Below, one piece after another: positions 58,486-64,000 of a DNA stretch of 64,000 nucleotides (positions within the stretch are counted from its first letter, which is position 1; the number at the start of each line of letters is the position of its first letter). Source of the stretch: Channallabes apus (taxonomy: Eukaryota; Chordata; Actinopteri; Siluriformes; Clariidae); NCBI GenBank assembly GCA_030522415.1, contig CM060107.1:47699807-47763806 (forward strand). The letters are read 5' to 3'. The position numbers were made by a program, and so were the translations under genes. Under the pieces are notes generated by a model. The model did no database searches, was not told the origin of the DNA, and worked only from the letters and a program-made list of their open reading frames with translations.

Positions 58486-58663
58486 CCCTTTAAGATCACA
58501 AAAATCAGGACTTCTGTAATTCCCAGAATTTCAAAATCTACAGAAGGGGATAGGGCATTTTCATATTTAGCTCCAAAGCTTTGGAATTGCCTTCCAGACA
58601 GCGTTTGGGGAGCAGACACGGTTTCCCAGTTCAAAAGTAGACTCAAGACGCATCTTTTTAATC

Positions 58664-58775
58664 TGGCATTCATGTAACTCATCCCATAACCTCATAATCT
58701 GGCATTCACATAACTCATCCCATCACCTCATAATCTGGCATACACATAACTCATCCCATAACCTCATACTCCAGT
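58664..58775. repeat. Three tandem copies of a ~36-bp unit
   Basis: The unit AATCTGGCATTCACATAACT plus CATCCCATAACCTCAT is repeated three times with small changes, in the L2 3' UTR directly after the ORF end. Confidence 0.85.
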
Positions 58776-59578
58776 ACACCTATCCCGAATGGCAACTACG
58801 CTAATTCTCCCCATCTGTTCTGTATTTTTCTACCCATCCCGAGGCATCTGGAGATTGTACCAGCTTCAGTAGACAAAGGCCAACCCTGCAAGGTTCCTGA
58901 GGCATCCAAAGAAGGACCAGCTCCAGCTGGATTCTGCTTTATGATGGTTGGAGCTACACATGCTGCTCCTGTGCTTCCAGTGATCCAGACCCCATCTGCC
59001 CTCTGCACCTGCTCACTCATCCCTATGCTGAACTGGACTTCCTGTTAATTTAAAGAACTTCGTTATATTGCACTTTCACCTACATAACACATACTGTATG
59101 ATGTTATATAATTTCTATCGGTTATCACCCAAATGAGGATGTGTTCCTTGATTGAGTCTGGTTCCTCTCAAGGTTTCTTCCTATTGCCATCTCTGGGAGT
59201 TTTTCCTTGCCACTGTCGCCGTCACCCTTGGCATGCTCATCAGAGACATTTCATTCATTCATTCATCTCTTTATTATCTAGACACATTTTTTTCACACAT
59301 ACACGCAAAAAGATTTTCTTTTTTTTTAATTTCTTTCATTTTTGTGAAGCTGCTATGAGACAATGACCATTTTTAAAAGCATTATATATAAATAAAATTG
59401 AATTGACTTGAATTGAATTTTTTTTATTAAAAAAGCAACACTAGAAATTTAATTACTGGAGCATCGCCTTAAGGTGAGAACTTGTGCGTATATTAATCTG
59501 TTGCATGTTAAAAGTGTTGTGTATATAAAGCAATGTCATTAAAAAATATATTTTATTTCAATTTACTTTCATTGTTTT

Positions 59579-59993
59579 TCAGGAAATAAAGAAATGATGT
59601 AAAATAAAATTAAAGTAATTTTGACAAATCCTGTCTCTCAAAAGTCTTCCATCTCTGTTGTGTGCCAAAATCTGTAGAGGTTCCTCTGGGCCATCTTCTT
59701 CAATACAAGGAGGGTGGCTCTCTACTCTTATAGTGGCAATGTTGTGCAGCATAACACAAGCCACTATGATGTCGCATGCCCTCTCTGGACTGACCCGGAG
59801 CCCACGCAGACTCTGAAACTTTGACTTGAGAATCCCTATGGTCATCTCCACCTCGGCCCGTGTTCGACTGTGAGCCAGGTTAAAGTGTGTCTGTGGTCCA
59901 GGATCAGGTTCAGCGTAGGGTGTCATTTAATAGGGCAGACAAGGGTATCCTCTGTCCCCCAGCAAGTAACCGTTGTACTGTCCAGTAATGATT
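59579..59993 (-). pseudogene. PIF/Harbinger (HARBI1-like) transposase C-terminal relic
   Basis: The minus strand reads YLLGDRGYPCLPY, stop, MTPYAEPDPGPQTHFNLAHS, then RTRAEVEMTIGILKSKFQSL and CDIIVACVMLHNIA. This is the DDE_Tnp_4 C-terminal half, with the second Asp (GDRGYP) and Glu (AEVE) of the triad. A nonsense codon follows LPY, and the N-terminal half is absent because L2 sequence begins at about 60000. Confidence 0.85.
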
Positions 59994-59999
59994 CAAGTG

Positions 60000-61703
60000 T
60001 ACAATACAAATATAGTAAAAAGAAAAAAAAAACATTGTATAAAGCAAAACATACCGTACGCACAGCGCCACACTACCGTATTAAACGTACAGTCACATCA
60101 ACTACCACACAGAGTTTTATCAGTAATCTCCCAGAGTTACCAACTTCGATTAGATCACCGTCTGACCCCACAGAACTCGATCAGGCGTCTGAATATTTAG
60201 AGTCGACATTTCATTGTACCTTAGATAATGTAGCTCCAGTTAAAAGAAAAATTATTAGAGATAAGAAACTCGCTCCCTGGTATAACGATTACACGCACAC
60301 TTTAAAACAGACCGCTCGGAAATTAGAACGTAAATGGCGTCAAACTAAACTGTTAGTATTTCAAATAGCATGGAAAGAGAGCATCCTGAACTATAGGAAA
60401 GCTCTTAGTGTAGCTAGACCAACGTATCTCTCCACTCGTATAGAAAATAACAAAAATAATTCTAGAATACCGTAACCAAATTAACCAGAAATAGGACCAT
60501 TGCGGAAATCTCCACAACAACATCATGCAATTGTGAGGACTTCATTAACTTTTTTAATAAGAAAATTGTAAATATTAGGCTTAAAATTGAGGCTTTGAAA
60601 CCGAACAATGTAATTGATGCAGATGTTAATCTAGCCATGTCAGATCGGAACCTAGAATAATTTACTCCCCTTGAAGAGAATGAACTAATTTCACTCATCT
60701 CTTCTGCAAATTCATCAACCTGTATACTAGATCCTATACCTATACATTTTCTTAAACAGATAGTAACAGCAATAACAGAACCCCTGTTGAGAATAATTAA
60801 TTCCTCACTCAGCATTGGTTATGTTCCAAAATCTTTTAAATTAGCAGTTATTGAACCGATAATTAAGAAACCTGATCTCGACCCCTGTCACCTGTCCAAT
60901 TACAGGCCAATATCAAACCTCCCCAAAGAAATTGCATACATGAACTGTATCAGTCAGGATTTAGGCCTCATCACAGCACAGAAACAGCACTCGTTAAAGT
61001 AGTAAATGATCTCCTATTGGCCTCTGATCAGGGTTGTGTAAGTATGCTTGTATTACTCAACCTCAGTGCAGCTTTTGACACCATTGATCATAGTATTCTT
61101 CTTCACAGATTAGAAAATGTAGTAGGAATTAAGGGTACAGCCCTCTCCTGGCTCAGATCCTATTTGACCAATCAATATCAGTATGTAGACTTAAATGGTG
61201 ATTATTCTGCATGTTCTCTAGTGGAGTTTGGCGTTCCGCAGGGTTCAGTTTTAGGCCCACTGCTTTTTTCCCTTTACATGCTTCCTCTGGGCAAAATAAT
61301 CCATGAGCATGGTATTAGTTTTCATTGACGACACAGTTATATGTCTCAGCACAACCTGATGAGAAAAACCAGCTTACTAAAGTTGAGCAATGTGTGCAGG
61401 ACATAAGAAATTGGATGCTAATTAACTTCCTTCTGCTTAATCCAGATAAGACAGGACTGCATACAGCTAGGAGTAAAATTTTAGATCACACTGTAACTTT
61501 AGATGGCCTTTCTGTTCCATCAAGTGCAAAAGTAAAAGACCTCGGTGTGATTATAGATTCCAGCCTTTCATTTGAAGCTCATGTAGATAATATTACCAGG
61601 ATAGCATTCTTTCACCTCAGAAATATTGGCAAAATAAGAAATATATTGTCGCTAAATGATGCAGAAAAACTAGTTCAATTAGTCCAGAATGCAGCAGCGA
61701 GAG
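60000..61703 (+). mobile_element. L2-type LINE, partial
   Basis: Frames in order: ISNLPELPTSIRSPSDPTEL and KLAPWYNDYTHTLKQTARKL (inter-domain region), [60 protein letters not shown], ending VQNAAARV. The YADD region is lost to a small deletion near 61325. Truncated at 61703 where a second LINE begins on the other strand. Confidence 0.85.
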
Positions 61704-64000
61704 TCAAATTCAAATTCAAATTTTATTTGTCTCATACACAGTCATACACAGTACGATATGCAGTGAAATGCTTAGACAACTGCTCGTGACCTTAAAATAA
61801 AAGACTATGAATAGGAATAGGAAATAAATATGAAAAATAAAATAGACGGTAAATTAGGAAAGAATAAAATAAAATATAAAAATGAAATTTAAAATAAAAT
61901 AACTGTACAACAACACACAATATAGAAAATATATGAAGAATATATGAACAATAAGAGCAGCTGTATGAGTAGGAAAAGAATGGTAATGTCCAGGGTTGTG
62001 CAATCCACATGTTTAAAGTGTCATGTGCAGTGCGAATATGCTTAAAGTGATTTATTTAAAGTGACTTGTGATAGTGATTTGAGTGATTTGATGACTACGA
62101 AGTGTAGTTGTGCAGTGGTCACTAGTGTAAACGAATGTCCAGAGTGTCCAGAATGTGTGTAAAAACCATATGTGTGGGTCAGTACTGTGTGGTGGTGTGA
62201 TTGAGAGACCGTATCGCCTACAGGAAGAAGCTCCTCCTCAGTCTCTCTGTGTTGGCCTTCAGGGAGCGGAATTGCTTTCCTGACCTCAACAGAGAGAACA
62301 GTCCATTGTTGGGATGGCTGAGGTCCTTCACGATCTTCCTGGCCTTGGTCCAGCACCTCCTGCTGTAGATGCAGGAGGTGTAGTGCAGGTCTGTCCTGCA
62401 TGGTGCTGATCCCGAACCAGTTCATGATGTTTCCCGTCAGGATGCTCTCTATGGTGCAGGAGTAAAAGTTCCTGAGCAGCTTGGAGGGCAGTCTAAAGTC
62501 TCTCAAGCGCCTGAGGTGGTAGAGATGCTGTCGGGCCTTTTTCACCACGGTGTTGATATGACAGAACCATGATAGGTCCTGCGTGATGTGAACACCGAGG
62601 TATTTGAAGCTGTCCACTCTCTCCACTGGGCTGTCATTGATGATGGGGGTCTGGTAATTCCTCTCCTGCTTAGTGCTGAAGTCCACTATCAACTCCTTTG
62701 TCTTACTGACGTTTAGAAGGAGGTTGTTCCTCTGGCACCAGTTCTCTAGGATCCTAATCTCCTTCAGGTAGGCCATCTCGTTGATATCAGAGATCAGGCC
62801 CACCACGATCAGGCCCACTGTCGTCAGCAAACCTAATGATGGTGGTGGAGCTGGTAGTGGCCACACAGTCATATGTGTACAAAGAGTACAGCAGGGGGCT
62901 CAGAACACACCCCTGGGGGGCTCCAGTGCTGAGAGTTGTGGAGGCTGAGACATGTCCGCCCATCCTTACTGCATGTGGTCTGCCCGTTAGGAATTTGGAG
63001 ATCCACTGACACAGAGATGAGCTGAGTCCCAGGTGCTCCAGCTTGGTGGTGAGTGTAGAGGGAATTATGATATTGAATGCAGAGCTGTAGTCGATGAAGG
63101 GCATTTTAACATAATTCCCCCTTCTAGTGATGTGTGGAGGAGATGAGAGATGACATCGTCAGTAGAACGATTTGGACGGTAAGCGTTCAAAGCACTTCAT
63201 CACTACTGAGGTGAGGGCTACAGGGTGATAGTCATTGAGAGAAGCAGGATGTGGTTTCTTTGGGACAGGAACAATGATGGACTCTTTGAAGAATGTGGGG
63301 ATCACCGACTGAGATAAGGAGATGCTGAATATCTCAGTGAACACACGTGCTAGCTGGTCTGTGCAGGCTCTGAGGATACGGCCTGAGATGCCGTCTGGTC
63401 CTGCTGCTTTCCTGGTGTTCACTCTCCTGAAGGCTCTCCTCACGTCGTGCTCGGTGATGATGAGCGCGTTCCCCGTGCTGGCAGTGTCTTCCTGTCTGCA
63501 GCTGTTAGCGCTGCTAGCATTAGCGCCACTAACATTAGCATCGCTAGCGTCTTTAGCTGCAGCCTCGAAGCGAGCATAGAAGGTGTTCAGCTCGTCTGCC
63601 AGAGTCGCGTCCGCGTTCATCATACCGGATGTTGGTGCTTTATAATCCGTGATGTCCTTAATCCCTGCCACAGGCTCCTAGAGTCACTCTGTTGAAGCTG
63701 TGACTCTAGCTTTCTCCCGTAGCGCTGCTTCGCCTCTTTCACCGCCTTCCGGACGTTATATGACACAGCCTTGTATGGTTCCATGTCCCCCGACGCAAGT
63801 CCCGTGTTGTAGGCAGTGGTGCGAGATCTCAGAGCATTGCGCATGGTTTTATCCACCTACGGCTTCTGGTTGGGAAACGTTCTTATAGTCTTTTTCTCCA
63901 CGGTATCATCCGCTAGCTTCCCACAACTGCTTCCGTAAACACGCTGACGTCATCATCGGAGCTGATTCTGAACATGTCCCAGTCTGCGTCATCGAGTGCG
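61704..64000 (-). mobile_element. jockey/CR1-like LINE running off the right edge
   Basis: Minus-strand blocks from the right edge: VRKAVKEAKQRYGRKLESQL, NTRKAAGPDGISGRILRACT (RT motif 1), [71 protein letters not shown] and KKARQHLYHLRRLRDFRLPS. The tail is (TCAAAT)n-like on the plus strand. FADD is kept, but several frameshifts separate the blocks. Paralogue of 24654-25610. The 5' part lies outside the window. Confidence 0.85.

Larger units (their letters stand above)
48565..59405 (+). mobile_element. L2-type LINE broken into segments by later insertions
   Basis: Plus-strand L2 pieces in order: 48565-48706 ([14 protein letters not shown]), 48926-49332 (..[17 protein letters not shown]), 57026-57640 ([54 protein letters not shown]), 58486-59405 (FSYLAPKLWNCLPDSV, FKSRLKTHLFNLAFM, then 3' UTR ending in the common L2 tail). 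Several stops and frameshifts. The 49332/57026 junction rejoins the RT exactly when the 7.7 kb transposon is removed. Confidence 0.85.

Overview
This 64 kb window is vertebrate nuclear DNA, almost certainly from a teleost fish. It has no operons, CRISPR arrays or rRNA. It has one long split vertebrate gene and a dense set of fish-type transposons: L2/CR1-like, L1 and jockey/CR1-like LINEs, Tc1-like, PIF/Harbinger and hAT-like DNA elements, tRNA-derived SINEs and Ty3/Gypsy chromoviruses. The species cannot be read from the sequence.

Region 1, about 1-23.3 kb (minus strand), is the SUMO-specific protease gene senp6. I can assemble 20 coding exons from the ATG at 23208 down to 1564. Splice phases agree at every junction and the total is 2736 nt, or 912 codons. 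The model ends after the catalytic-His exon and the acidic loop. The exons for the catalytic Asp and Cys must lie to the left of the window. The introns hold three clearly Tc1-like copies and a fourth older one, a probable mariner remnant, several non-autonomous TIR elements, a SINE and two L2 tails.

Region 2, 23.3-26.8 kb, holds LINE 3' ends, a SINE and simple repeats, with no recognisable host gene.

Region 3, 26.8-43.05 kb, is one L1 element on the minus strand with an exact 17-bp target-site duplication at its two ends. Later insertions have stretched it from about 5.5 kb to 16.2 kb: an L2, a SINE, a TIR-like insert, a solo LTR with a complete Ty3/Gypsy chromovirus inside it, and an L2 plus Harbinger-like block. 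The Gypsy has 384-bp LTRs that look identical by eye, open gag and pol frames, a GGGAAAC frameshift heptamer and a self-priming primer-binding site.

Region 4, 43-48.6 kb, has a small carbohydrate-sulfotransferase-like fragment, a trace of a Harbinger accessory protein and a broken, truncated second Gypsy (plus strand).

Region 5, 48.6-59.4 kb, is an L2 split by a 7.7 kb TA-flanked DNA transposon with inverted ends. That transposon has no visible transposase but carries a small spliced gene with a CpG-rich promoter, plus nested MITEs and microsatellites.

Region 6, 59.4-64 kb, has a Harbinger transposase relic, another L2 and a jockey/CR1-like LINE running off the right edge.

The only clear host function is SUMO-chain editing by Senp6. 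Everything else is layered mobile DNA whose insertion order can be read from target-site duplications and restored reading frames.
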